DNA from: Mangrovivirga halotolerans
GTDB lineage: Bacteria; Bacteroidota; Bacteroidia; Cytophagales; Cyclobacteriaceae
Reading direction: 5' to 3'
Length of the DNA stretch: 64,000 nucleotides
Assembly: GCF_026241165.1 (NCBI RefSeq)
Contig: NZ_JAPFQN010000002.1
Coordinates: 496,001 to 560,000 of the forward strand
Positions 46,221 through 55,071 of this stretch are shown here, one piece after another (within the stretch, counting starts at the first letter, position 1; every line of letters starts with the position of its first letter). The position numbers were made by a program, and so were the translations under genes. The notes beneath the pieces are model-generated. The model made no database searches. It was given only the letters and a program-made list of their open reading frames with translations, and had not been told where the DNA came from.

Positions 46221-47664
46221 GTTCCCGTGCTAAAACCTTGATAAATTCATCATCCATTTTAACCAATGCAGTCGGAGTAAATCCGGATTTTGGCACTGAA
46301 TTAAATTTATCTACCAGGGCTTTAATTTTATCATATTTATCCCTCTTCGCCTCACTGATTGAAATTTTCATCATTTTAGCGAGGATCTGAACATGTTCGC
46401 AAGTTTCCTTATTTAATATCCTTATTTGTCTTTGAATACTATTGATCAATTGATTAAAAAGATCATAATCATTAATAATACAGTATTGCAAGGCAAGAAC
46501 AGCCTTTACTTCAAGCTGCGCATAAGGATACTTCTTTAAACTAACTTCATTCAGCAAATTATTGATCCATCGTGCGGCCTCATCATGTCTTTTGGCAAAA
46601 TGGCAGCTTAAAGACCTGTATGTCATATAAATAACATATTGAGGTATATCATTTGTATTACTTTCGTAATCCTGAAATAAAGCTTCATTTTCTTCATAGA
46701 TCTCTCCTTCCAGTCCCATTCTTAAATGCCTGTCTATTTTAGTTAATAGGAATTGTGAAGGAAAGGTAAACAGGCTATAGTTAGTTAATAAATTTTCTGC
46801 TGCCTCATTTACTTCTTCAAAATAAGTTTCTGCCTTTCTGTAAACCTTATAATGATTATAATATTCAAGAGTTAAAAACTCATGTACGATCTTCAAATGG
46901 AAATAAATAGTGTCGAGTTGATACGACTCAAAGATCTTTTGAACATTATCCAGAATATCTTCAATTGGCTCGAGATCATTTTCCATCTCAGCGTCCTGCT
47001 CTACAAAAAGCCTGTGAAATATGTTAATACAACTTTTATAGACATACATTCTGTGTGAATCATAAAGAGCACTGGTACTAAGCATTTCCTTGTTTAGTAA
47101 TGTCAGAGCTAGCTTATCAGTTTCTTCTCCAGAGAGAATGTATGATCCATATTTTTTAAAATATTCAGCCAGAAGATCTTCGGCTTTATCTACTGCCAGA
47201 GTGTAAGCAACATATTTATTATAAAGCTGACTATAGTTAAAATTGTCAGGAGAGTTGATATGAAGTTTTTTAAGTGCCTTGTAAACTATGGTTAACTCAC
47301 TGGCCAGATCATAATCTAATAATTCCTTTTCTAGCTTTTTTAAAGTAGCAATTGCTATTGCCCTTTTCTTGGTAAATAAAACTTCATTTATATTTGCTAC
47401 TTTTTTAAGAATATCCGTTCTGGGATTTTCCATTTGCTGAAGCAAATACTCTTCTATTTTTTGATTTAGTCGTGACCTTAAAGTATAATAAGCGTTAGTG
47501 TTTACATCGAGTTCATCCATTACCGCAGTATCAGAAACGGATTTATCACGCATTGATTTAAGCAAATATGCTGATTTGTCAGCACCACTATCCATTAATT
47601 GATTATAAATAGTTTCATAATCATTATCAGACAGCTGCTTTATAATATTTTTGAGTTTGGCCAT
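46216..47664 (-). CDS. All-helical repeat protein of unknown function
   Basis: 482 residues, almost wholly alpha-helical by composition (Leu, Lys, Glu, Tyr, Asn), with no signal peptide and no membrane helix, so probably cytoplasmic. The N-terminal 75 residues (MAKLKNIIKQLSDNDYETIYNQLM, and KSVSDTAVMDELDVNTNAYYTLRSRLNQKI) hint at a helix-turn-helix-like start; the rest is a TPR-like solenoid without clear repeats. I do not recognise the family. It lies 120 bases upstream of the XRE regulator on the same strand and is preceded by almost 700 bases without a gene. Confidence 0.85.
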   Translation of the reverse strand: MAKLKNIIKQLSDNDYETIYNQLMDSGADKSAYLLKSMRDKSVSDTAVMDELDVNTNAYYTLRSRLNQKIEEYLLQQMENPRTDILKKVANINEVLFTKKRAIAIATLKKLEKELLDYDLASELTIVYKALKKLHINSPDNFNYSQLYNKYVAYTLAVDKAEDLLAEYFKKYGSYILSGEETDKLALTLLNKEMLSTSALYDSHRMYVYKSCINIFHRLFVEQDAEMENDLEPIEDILDNVQKIFESYQLDTIYFHLKIVHEFLTLEYYNHYKVYRKAETYFEEVNEAAENLLTNYSLFTFPSQFLLTKIDRHLRMGLEGEIYEENEALFQDYESNTNDIPQYVIYMTYRSLSCHFAKRHDEAARWINNLLNEVSLKKYPYAQLEVKAVLALQYCIINDYDLFNQLINSIQRQIRILNKETCEHVQILAKMMKISISEAKRDKYDKIKALVDKFNSVPKSGFTPTALVKMDDEFIKVLAREQ

Positions 47665-48323
47665 AATGTAAGTGGTACAAATTGGGTTATTTATAAAATT
47701 CCAATTCCGTATTCAAAAATAGGATATTTTATTTTATAGTCATTGTAAGATTATATTTAGTTTTCATGCGTAAACCTTACACATGATATTCAATATAATG
47801 AATTATATGAACAAATTACAATATAGAATTTTCTCCATTAATACCTCTAAAACTATTAAGTTATTGATTAACAATGGATTAAAAACATACTCCTCACTTA
47901 ACTTCAAGAAAAATCTTAACTAAAATTTATTTTATTCTCTTTTTAACACTTTAATTAAGATTATTTCTCCTTCTTTGCTCAATATACAAAATAAGTCATT
48001 TAGTATATAGACATCTAGCTTATTTAGCATTTTATGCTTTTTTCATACGCTTAATAATCTTAAAGAAATCCTTTAAAAAACTATACTTAAGTAAATATAC
48101 TTAGGGCGATTTTATTAACTAATAATGAATTTGTCGTAATCCTTTTATAATCCGGCTTAGTCTTATTAATTGAATTCCAATTATAAATACTCAAATTTTG
48201 AGTGATTAAAAAATATGAATTGTTATGAGTTTGTTTGGTTAAGGAAAATCCCCAAAATGGGTTTAATAAACTAAAACACTGATATCAATTACGGGAAGTG
48301 ACTTTTTTCAGAATAAAAATGAA
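47665..48323. other. AT-rich stretch without a recognisable gene
   Basis: About 660 bases between the helical protein start and the tRNA terminator. No frame of useful length with a plausible start was seen on either strand. It holds a few small symmetric motifs: ACTCAAA-T-TTTGAGT at 48189-48203 and a repeated TATACTTA near 48100. The promoter of the helical protein gene must lie at its left end. It could also hold an unrecognised RNA or a protein-binding region. Confidence 0.6.
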
Positions 48324-48353
48324 ATAAAAAAAGACCACAAATTTTGTGGTCTT
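48324..48353. terminator. Terminator of tRNA-Ala
   Basis: AAGACCACAAA pairs with TTTGTGGTCTT on either strand. On the minus strand it follows the tRNA by about 6 bases and runs into seven T, as expected for an intrinsic terminator. Confidence 0.88.
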
Positions 48354-48358
48354 TCTTG

Positions 48359-48432
48359 TGGAGCATATCGGAGTCGAACCGATGACCTCTACGCTGCCAG
48401 CGTAGCGCTCTAGCCAGCTGAGCTAATGCCCC
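48359..48432 (-). tRNA. tRNA-Ala (anticodon GGC)
   Basis: Reverse-strand sequence begins GGGGCATTAGCTCAGCTGG and ends TTCGACTCCGATATGCTCCA. Acceptor stem GGGGCAT/ATGCTCC, D-stem GCTC/GAGC, anticodon stem CTACG/CGTAG with loop CTGGCAG, and T-stem ATCGG/CCGAT are all intact. Anticodon GGC reads Ala codons GCC and GCU. The CCA end is not encoded. A promoter and a terminator flank it, so it is a single-gene unit. Confidence 0.97.
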
Positions 48433-48446
48433 GTGTTTAAGGCTAG

Positions 48447-48477
48447 CAAATATATGATATTTTTTCTTAATCAGAAA
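48447..48477 (-). promoter_or_regulatory. Promoter of tRNA-Ala
   Basis: On the minus strand: TTTC (48477-48474), 19-base spacer, TATATTTG (48454-48447), an exact -7 box. It lies 15 bases upstream of the tRNA and overlaps the last codons of the NlpC/P60 gene. Confidence 0.6.
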
Positions 48478-48968
48478 TAGCGCCTGGCCTTTACAAATAT
48501 ACGCTCATAGTATCCTTCATTAAGCACGCTTTCTGTGACACCTAATTTAGTCGAGGCATGTATAAATTTAATAACCTTACCATCGTTGTAAGAAACTATT
48601 CCGACATGGGTGATTTTCCTTCTTCCTGGCTTAAAACTAAAAAATACAAGATCTCCTGGTTTTAGCTTCTTCATTTTGATTCTGTCACCCTCTTTACTTT
48701 GTGCCTTAGCTGTTCTTGGAAGTGGCTGATCAATCGAATTATATGCTTTACATGTTAATGCAGAACAATCGATACCACTCCTGGTATTACCCCCATATTT
48801 ATAAGGTGTGCCATAATAAGATCGTGCAGTTTTCACAGCTGTATTAGCCTTACTTTCCCGTATGGCCATCTTTTTTGCAGAACCACATGAAGAAAAGAAA
48901 AAAACTATCGAAATAGAAATAATAAAAAGAAATACCCCCTTTTTTAAATAATTTAATGACCGCGGCAT
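48471..48968 (-). CDS. NlpC/P60 (C40) peptidase lipoprotein
   Basis: 165 residues. Signal with lipobox FFFSSC (Cys28), then an NlpC/P60 domain (about 42-160). The catalytic Cys68 lies in [13 protein letters not shown], His121 in [12 protein letters not shown] and the third polar residue His137 in FIHAST; the [10 protein letters not shown] motif is also present. Such enzymes cut gamma-D-Glu-diaminopimelate bonds in peptidoglycan stems; this one would be held in the outer or inner membrane. It is close to the minimal size for the family. The gene is divergent from asnB. Confidence 0.93.
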   Translation of the reverse strand: MPRSLNYLKKGVFLFIISISIVFFFSSCGSAKKMAIRESKANTAVKTARSYYGTPYKYGGNTRSGIDCSALTCKAYNSIDQPLPRTAKAQSKEGDRIKMKKLKPGDLVFFSFKPGRRKITHVGIVSYNDGKVIKFIHASTKLGVTESVLNEGYYERIFVKARRYF

Positions 48969-49133
48969 AATAGTTTATTTAGTTAAAAAAATCCGTTCTC
49001 TTTCAATCAGCTATCGATAATAAATTCAAAATAAAGACTCATTTAATTAAAATTCATTATGCAATAAGCTACTTAATTGTCTCTTTTGTATCTTAACGAT
49101 CACAATTTTAAATTTATTGATTTTTTTACTGAA

Positions 49134-51020
49134 ATGTGTGGTATAACCGGAGTTTTTGCGCTTAATGAAATCGGAAGGATGCAAATGATCCACTTATCCA
49201 ATGCAACTTCCACATTGGCTCATCGTGGTCCTGATGATCAGGGTTTATTTAATGATTACAGGGTTGCTTTAGGACATCGGCGTCTTTCTGTTATTGACCT
49301 GACTCAAACAGGTCATCAACCGATGTCTGACAAATCAGGCAGGTACCACATTGTTTTTAATGGAGAAATTTATAACTACCCCGAACTAAGAAAAGAACTG
49401 CAAAATGCCGGAGTTGAATTCAATGGGAATTCCGACACCGAAGTTTTACTATATTCCTTAATTCATTGGGGAGTAGAATCATTAAAAAAATTAAATGGCT
49501 TTTTTGCCTTTGCTTTTTACGACTCTGAAAAAGAATCGATTTTAATGGCAAGAGACCGACTAGGAATCAAGCCTCTGTATTATCACCTGGACAACGATAA
49601 ACTATTGTTTGCTTCAGAAGCCGGAGCCATTCATTCCTATGGTATTGAGAAAGTAATTAATAAAGATGCTCTTTCATTGTATCTGCAACTAAACTACATC
49701 CCTTCACCATTTACAATGATCGAAGGAATCAGCAAACTTCCAGCGGGTTCATATATGACTTGCGATGCGGAAGGAAATACCACTATAGAAAAATTCTATC
49801 AGATTCCAACAAATCAGATTAATAAAGAAATATCTTACAACGAAGCAAAAGCGGAATTAATCAAACTGATTGAAAATTCTGTAAAAGAACGATTGATCGC
49901 AGATGTACCGACTGGAACTTTTTTAAGTGGCGGGATAGATTCATCTGTAATTACTGCAGTAGCATCAAAATTCAAACCTGATATAAAAAGTTTTTCTATC
50001 GGATTTAGAGATCAGTCTTTTTTTGATGAAACAAACTATGCAAAAACAACTGCTGAACATTTGGGAGTGGAGCATCACGTTTTCTCTTTAACTCTGGATG
50101 ATTTGTATGCGGAATTAGAAAACATGCTTAACAGTTTGTCTGAGCCTTTTGCCGATAGCTCTTCACTACCCGTTTATTTGTTAAGTAAACTAACTAAAGA
50201 ACACATCACGGTAGCACTGTCTGGTGATGGTGCTGATGAACTTTTTGCAGGATATAACAAATACAGTGCATTTTACAGATCTTTAAATCCAGGATTAAAA
50301 GAAAATATAGCCTTAGCTGGTGCGGGATTATGGAAATATCTTCCTCAATCTAGAAGTTCATCAATTGGGAATACATTCAGGCAGTTGAACCGGTTTGCAG
50401 GAGGAGTGAAATTAAATCCAAAAGACAGATATTGGTTTTGGGCAACGTTTATGCAGGAAATAGAAGCTCAAAATTATTTAACCCCTGAATATCGAGGAAA
50501 TACGAAACATATTACTACCGAACTGTGTAAATATATCGACAAGGGTAGTATAAATGAGGTTTTAACAAATGACCTTGCTCTTGTTTTGCCATATGATATG
50601 TTAACAAAGGTCGACCTGATGTCTATGGCACATGGCCTTGAAGTAAGAGTTCCCTTCCTTGATCACAGGATCATAGAATTTGCTCAATCACTACCTGAAA
50701 ACTACAAGATTGATGGTAAGATGAAAAAGCGAATTCTGCAGGATGCATATAAATCAATTCTGCCAGACCAGCTGTATAACAGACCAAAGAAAGGTTTTGA
50801 AGTACCCTTACTTCCATGGATGAGAGGTAAATTGAAAGACAAAATAAATAATGAATGGCTTAATCGGGAATTCATCCGGGAACAGGGTATTTTTGATAGC
50901 CACGCAACAGATAACCTCAAGAAAAAACTATTTTCCTCCAACCCGGGCGATTCACATGCAACTACCTGGGCACTGATAGTTTTCCAACAATGGTATAAAA
51001 ATTATATGGCAAGCGAATAG
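49134..51020 (+). CDS. asnB: Asparagine synthase (glutamine-hydrolysing)
   Basis: 628 residues from ATG 49134, which places the nucleophile Cys at position 2 (MCGITGVF) after Met removal; the longer frame from 49077 would bury it. N-terminal glutaminase (about 2-210) with LAHRGPDDQG, GHRRLSVIDL and FNGEIYNY; C-terminal synthetase with the PP-loop FLSGGIDSSVI and VALSGDGADELFAGY. It makes Asn from Asp, ATP and Gln, or in some strains amidates surface glycans. It is followed after 2 bases by the FAD/Fe-S dehydrogenase gene, so the two are co-transcribed. Confidence 0.93.
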   Translation: MCGITGVFALNEIGRMQMIHLSNATSTLAHRGPDDQGLFNDYRVALGHRRLSVIDLTQTGHQPMSDKSGRYHIVFNGEIYNYPELRKELQNAGVEFNGNSDTEVLLYSLIHWGVESLKKLNGFFAFAFYDSEKESILMARDRLGIKPLYYHLDNDKLLFASEAGAIHSYGIEKVINKDALSLYLQLNYIPSPFTMIEGISKLPAGSYMTCDAEGNTTIEKFYQIPTNQINKEISYNEAKAELIKLIENSVKERLIADVPTGTFLSGGIDSSVITAVASKFKPDIKSFSIGFRDQSFFDETNYAKTTAEHLGVEHHVFSLTLDDLYAELENMLNSLSEPFADSSSLPVYLLSKLTKEHITVALSGDGADELFAGYNKYSAFYRSLNPGLKENIALAGAGLWKYLPQSRSSSIGNTFRQLNRFAGGVKLNPKDRYWFWATFMQEIEAQNYLTPEYRGNTKHITTELCKYIDKGSINEVLTNDLALVLPYDMLTKVDLMSMAHGLEVRVPFLDHRIIEFAQSLPENYKIDGKMKKRILQDAYKSILPDQLYNRPKKGFEVPLLPWMRGKLKDKINNEWLNREFIREQGIFDSHATDNLKKKLFSSNPGDSHATTWALIVFQQWYKNYMASE

Positions 51021-51022
51021 AA

Positions 51023-53974
51023 ATGAAAGAGAAAGAGATCATAGAAGAATTAGAGAATCTGAAAAATTCTTTTGGGGGAGAAATTCATACTGAAACTAGT
51101 CTCCGACACATCTATGCAACAGATGCTTCGGCTTATAGAGAATTTCCACTGGCTGTCACCTATCCGAAAAGTGAAGAAGATATTGTCAGTTTAATAAGAC
51201 TTGCCAAAAAATTTAAAGTAGGACTGATCCCCCGGACCGCAGGTACTTCACTTGCAGGACAGGTGGTTGGTAACGGTATCATTGTAGATGTTTCCAAACA
51301 CTTTACGAATATTCTGGAAGTAGACAAGGAAGATTCATGGGTAAGGCTACAGCCTGGCGTCATCAGGGATGAACTTAATCGGTTCTTATCTGATTATGAC
51401 CTTTATTTTGGCCCTGAAACCAGCACTGCTAACCGGGCAATGATTGGTGGAATGGTTGGAAATAATAGCTGTGGCGCAAATTCAGTTATTTACGGTAGTA
51501 CCCGAGATCACCTGTTAGAGGTAAAAGCAATTCTTCATGATGGCTCTAAAGTTACTTTTAAAGATATCTCTTCAGATGAATTTAAAGAAAAATGTGGGGA
51601 AAACAACCCAAATAAAGCCGAAAGAGATATTTACCGTAAATCGCTTGAGCTTCTAAGTCCTGAAGAAAATCGAAAAATAATAGAAGAAAACTTTCCTAAA
51701 AAAAGTATTCACAGGCGAAATACCGGATATGCGTTAGACCTATTAAGTGAAGCAGATATTTTTGGGAATTCTAAAAAACAATTTAATTTCTGCAAACTAA
51801 TCGCCGGGTCAGAAGGAACACTGGCTTTCATTACTGAAATTAAAGTCAATGTACTGCCAACTCCTCCGAAATTCACAGCCCTTGTATGCCCTCACTTTGA
51901 AACAATTTATGATTCCCTGAAGGCTAATCTCGTCGGGTTAACATTTAATCCCAGCGCTTCAGAATTAATGGATGATAAAATTTTAGAACGTACAAAGGGA
52001 AATATTGAACAGAGAAAAAACCGATTCTTTGTCCAGGGAGATCCGGAGGCTATCTTAATAATTGAGTTAAAGAAAGATTCAGAAGAAGAATTAAAAAAAT
52101 CGACTGAGGACCTGATTAAAGCACTAAAAGCCGAAGGTCTTGGTTACCATTACCCGGTAGTAAGTGGAGAAGACACAAAAAAAGTATGGAATCTTCGCAA
52201 AGCCGGATTGGGATTATTATCAAACATTCCAGGTGATGCAAAACCGGCCGCTGTAATTGAAGATACAGCTGTTGACGTTAATGACCTGCCTGAGTATATC
52301 AATGAATTCAATGAAATACTTGCGAAGCACGATATGTCTTGCGTGCATTATGCTCATGCCGGTTCTGGTGAATTACATCTCAGGCCGGTCTTGAATCTGA
52401 AGACTACGGAAGGTCAACGCGAATTCAGGTTGATCGCCGAAGAGATTGCCAAACTGGTAAAAAAATACAAAGGGAGTTTAAGTGGAGAACATGGCGATGG
52501 ACGATTAAGAGCTGAATTTATTTCCTATATGGTAGGGAAAGAAGCCTATGAAATGATGAGGCAAACAAAATACAGCTGGGACCCTGATAATATATTCAAT
52601 CCCGGGAAAATAGTCGATACACCTCCAATGGATACTTCTCTCCGATATACAGAAGGTCAAAAGACCCCACAGTTTGACACCATATTGAGATTTGATGATT
52701 ACCACGGATATTTACGAACAGCCGAATTGTGTAATGGCTCCGGTGATTGCAGGAAGCTTGCTTCGGCAGGAGGAACTATGTGCCCAACTTATATGGCCAC
52801 CCGGGATGAGATAGAAACAACAAGAGCCCGGGCCAATATTCTCCGCGAAATGATCTCTGATCCAGACAGGAACAAACCATTTGAAAGTGATGAGGCTTTT
52901 GAAATCCTTGATCATTGTGTTAGTTGCAAAGGATGTAAATCAGAATGCCCAAGTAATGTAGATATGGCTAAATTAAAGGCCGAATTTCTTCATCAACGTT
53001 ATAAAACCAAGGGAGTTCCCTTAAGAAGCAAAATGATTGCCAACGTTAATAAGGTGAATAAGCTTGCTTCAATTTTCCCAGGGTTTTATAATTTTCTAAT
53101 AGGGAATAAGATTACGGGTAACCTGATCAAAAATTTAAACGGATTTGCTTCTGAAAGATCACTTCCTCCTCTTCATAAAACAACTGTGAAGAAATGGTAT
53201 GACAACAATAAAGCAGAAAACTTCGGTTTTAAAGCTCCATTCAGGAAGAAAGTCATTTTATTCTGTGATGAATTCACAAATTACCTTGATACTGAAATTG
53301 GGATAACTACAATTAAACTACTGGCAAAACTTGGCTATGAAGTCTTCATTCCTGACCATGAGGAAAGTGGACGTGCACATATCAGTAAAGGACTATTGAA
53401 AAAGGCTAGACAATTAGCCAATGAAAACATAAGTAATCTATATCCATTACTAGATTCTGAAACTCCATTATTAGGGATAGAGCCATCAGCAATTTTCACA
53501 TTCAAGGATGAGTATTTAGATCTTTGTGACATCAATTTAAAACCAAAAGCAGAGGAAATCGCCAAACAGACCTACCTCATAGAAGAGTTTTTAATGCGAG
53601 AGGTAGAGTTGGGTGAACTAAAAGATATTACATTCAAAGAAGAAAGTAGCAAGATTAAACTTCACGGCCATTGCCACCAGAAGGCATTAAGTTCGATGGT
53701 ACCTGTAAAAAGATTACTATCTCTTCCACCAAATTATACTGTTGAAATGATTCCAAGTGGCTGTTGCGGAATGGCAGGGTCTTTTGGATATGAAAAAGAA
53801 CACTATGAGCTTTCGATGAAGATTGGAGAGACAGTTTTATTACCAACTGTTAGAAAAGCCGAAGAGCATACCTTAATTGCGGCTCCGGGTACCAGCTGCA
53901 GGCATCAGATCAAGGATGGAACAGGTCGAACTGCTGTTCATCCAATTGAAATATTCTATAACAGCATTCTATGA
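51023..53974 (+). CDS. FAD-linked oxidase fused to Fe-S/CCG reductase (YdiJ/D-2-hydroxyacid dehydrogenase type)
   Basis: 983 residues. FAD-binding (PCMH) domain (about 30-260) with RTAGTSLAGQVVGNG; FAD-oxidase C-terminal domain (about 265-540) with SGEHGDGRLRAEFI; a Fe-S region with Cys570 in LCNGSGDC and a 4Fe-4S motif C632-x2-C635-x2-C638-x3-C642P; then two CCG-type motifs (GHCHQKAL and SGCCGMAGSFGYE). This layout fits YdiJ, which oxidises D-2-hydroxyglutarate in E. coli, or D-lactate or glycolate dehydrogenases of similar build. The true substrate is not certain. It is membrane-peripheral and passes electrons to the respiratory chain. Co-transcribed with asnB. Confidence 0.9.
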   Translation: MKEKEIIEELENLKNSFGGEIHTETSLRHIYATDASAYREFPLAVTYPKSEEDIVSLIRLAKKFKVGLIPRTAGTSLAGQVVGNGIIVDVSKHFTNILEVDKEDSWVRLQPGVIRDELNRFLSDYDLYFGPETSTANRAMIGGMVGNNSCGANSVIYGSTRDHLLEVKAILHDGSKVTFKDISSDEFKEKCGENNPNKAERDIYRKSLELLSPEENRKIIEENFPKKSIHRRNTGYALDLLSEADIFGNSKKQFNFCKLIAGSEGTLAFITEIKVNVLPTPPKFTALVCPHFETIYDSLKANLVGLTFNPSASELMDDKILERTKGNIEQRKNRFFVQGDPEAILIIELKKDSEEELKKSTEDLIKALKAEGLGYHYPVVSGEDTKKVWNLRKAGLGLLSNIPGDAKPAAVIEDTAVDVNDLPEYINEFNEILAKHDMSCVHYAHAGSGELHLRPVLNLKTTEGQREFRLIAEEIAKLVKKYKGSLSGEHGDGRLRAEFISYMVGKEAYEMMRQTKYSWDPDNIFNPGKIVDTPPMDTSLRYTEGQKTPQFDTILRFDDYHGYLRTAELCNGSGDCRKLASAGGTMCPTYMATRDEIETTRARANILREMISDPDRNKPFESDEAFEILDHCVSCKGCKSECPSNVDMAKLKAEFLHQRYKTKGVPLRSKMIANVNKVNKLASIFPGFYNFLIGNKITGNLIKNLNGFASERSLPPLHKTTVKKWYDNNKAENFGFKAPFRKKVILFCDEFTNYLDTEIGITTIKLLAKLGYEVFIPDHEESGRAHISKGLLKKARQLANENISNLYPLLDSETPLLGIEPSAIFTFKDEYLDLCDINLKPKAEEIAKQTYLIEEFLMREVELGELKDITFKEESSKIKLHGHCHQKALSSMVPVKRLLSLPPNYTVEMIPSGCCGMAGSFGYEKEHYELSMKIGETVLLPTVRKAEEHTLIAAPGTSCRHQIKDGTGRTAVHPIEIFYNSIL

Positions 53975-53975
53975 T

Positions 53976-54524
53976 TTAATAAGAATCAATAGCTTTTTTA
54001 GCCTGTTCAATATGCCTGTGATTATGAAAAGTATAAACTCGCATTGCATCGCCAAGTTTCAACTTTATGATTGGCAAGGTAGTGTTTACCCGTTTATCCA
54101 GGTCAACTCGATCAAGGCCTTCGCTTAGGGATTTGAGAAAAGCTTCAAGATCAGTAGTAAATTCATCAATAACCGAAGGATCCAATTCCTGATGCATAGG
54201 GTTTTTGCTTTTAAAGGTAGGCATTTTAGATGCCCCCTCAGAAAGAGGTCTCACACTCTCTGCAAATTTTTTACCCAGCCATCCGGTAGAAAAATGATCT
54301 TTGCTTTTACCTGATTTATTTTCGATTTCTTTCATAAAAATCGGTAAATAAAACTCGCTATATCGATTAAGATGTTCGATACATTCAAGCGCTGACCAGC
54401 TGGTATCTGTAGGACGATGATTTAATTTAGCTTCGGAAATTCCCCTGATAGATCGGGCAAAATCGAGACAAAATTTATTTCGGGTTAAGATATCTTCAGA
54501 AAGCTCTTGATAAGTGATTTTCAT
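53976..54524 (-). CDS. DinB-fold putative metal-dependent protein
   Basis: 182 residues, a four-helix DinB/YfiT-like fold. Helix 2 has TSWSALECIEHLNRY, with the first metal His, and the last helix has TFHNHRHIEQAKKAI, supplying the others. The superfamily includes mycothiol- and bacillithiol-dependent transferases and DinB damage-inducible proteins; the substrate is unknown. The gene converges with the dehydrogenase, with one base between stops. Upstream lies a long gap with a candidate RNA. Confidence 0.85.
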   Translation of the reverse strand: MKITYQELSEDILTRNKFCLDFARSIRGISEAKLNHRPTDTSWSALECIEHLNRYSEFYLPIFMKEIENKSGKSKDHFSTGWLGKKFAESVRPLSEGASKMPTFKSKNPMHQELDPSVIDEFTTDLEAFLKSLSEGLDRVDLDKRVNTTLPIIKLKLGDAMRVYTFHNHRHIEQAKKAIDSY

Positions 54525-54721
54525 TGCCAGTGTTTGTATTCATAAATATAGCTATTAGAATTCTAAACACATTACGGAAATTCTCTATATTATCATTTAT
54601 TAAGCTATCATAAAAACTATAATAAAATTGGTTCTCTCCTATTTACATATAGGCAGAATTAAAAGGCTTTTGAAATATTTCTCTAAATGAGGTTTTAATG
54701 AGAAATGAACTGCTAAATTAT

Positions 54722-54750
54722 ATAAAAAAAATCCGGCTTTCGCCGGATTT
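54722..54750 (-). terminator. Rho-independent terminator (minus strand)
   Basis: AAATCCGGC, loop GAAA, GCCGGATTT, then a T run on the minus strand. It is not explained by a coding gene: dnaK has its own terminator 260 bases upstream. It ends the RNA candidate at 54722-54888. Confidence 0.88.
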
Positions 54751-54888
54751 AAAATTCAATCACTTAAAGACCGTTTATTGTGGTGTCAATTTTAAATCTA
54801 AACCTTTTAAGCATAGCCTAAAGGAATTAATTCTGAGCCTTGTTTTGATTGAAAGTTTTAAAATTCCTTATGTAATCCCCTTTTTCAG
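54722..54888 (-). ncRNA. Candidate structured RNA of about 165 nt
   Basis: A minus-strand unit with its own promoter (TATATTTG at 54901-54894) and terminator (54750-54722). Near both ends, GGAATTTTAAAACTTTC + AATCA (54867-54846) pairs with TGATTGAATTTTAAATCC (54762-54745) in about 17 pairs with small bulges, closing the molecule as one long hairpin. Inside, CTTAAA/TTTAAG and GTTTA/TAAAC form a second stem. No convincing small protein is encoded. Size and long-hairpin form recall 6S RNA, but I could not confirm the family. Confidence 0.55.
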
Positions 54889-54893
54889 GGTGG

Positions 54894-54921
54894 CAAATAT
54901 ATATAAATCAAATTCGACTTT
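54894..54921 (-). promoter_or_regulatory. Promoter of the RNA candidate
   Basis: TATATTTG (54901-54894) matches TAnnTTTG exactly. About 20 bases further upstream on the minus strand lies TTGTG as a partial -33 box. No start codon follows, so it serves an untranslated RNA or a long leader of the DinB-like gene. Confidence 0.55.
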
Positions 54922-55005
54922 CACAACAAATTTCCATAAACGGTAAATATTTAGCATCAAGATATGCTCATCTAGTGTACGCGTGTAAAGTTTTTAGACA
55001 TAAAC

Positions 55006-55043
55006 CCAAAAAAAACCCTGACGAGGCTTTCGCTTGTCAGGGC
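55006..55043 (-). terminator. Terminator of dnaK
   Basis: On the minus strand GCCCTGACAAGC, a GAAA turn, then GCCTCGTCAGGG and eight T. It begins 29 bases after the dnaK stop. Confidence 0.9.
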
Positions 55044-55071
55044 TTAATGAATTTATAACTTAATCTTAGAT

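Noticed and set aside
54698-54946. Plus-strand frame of 82 codons
   Set aside because: It runs antisense through the terminator and RNA candidate, has no family similarity and its composition follows the A/T bias of the region.
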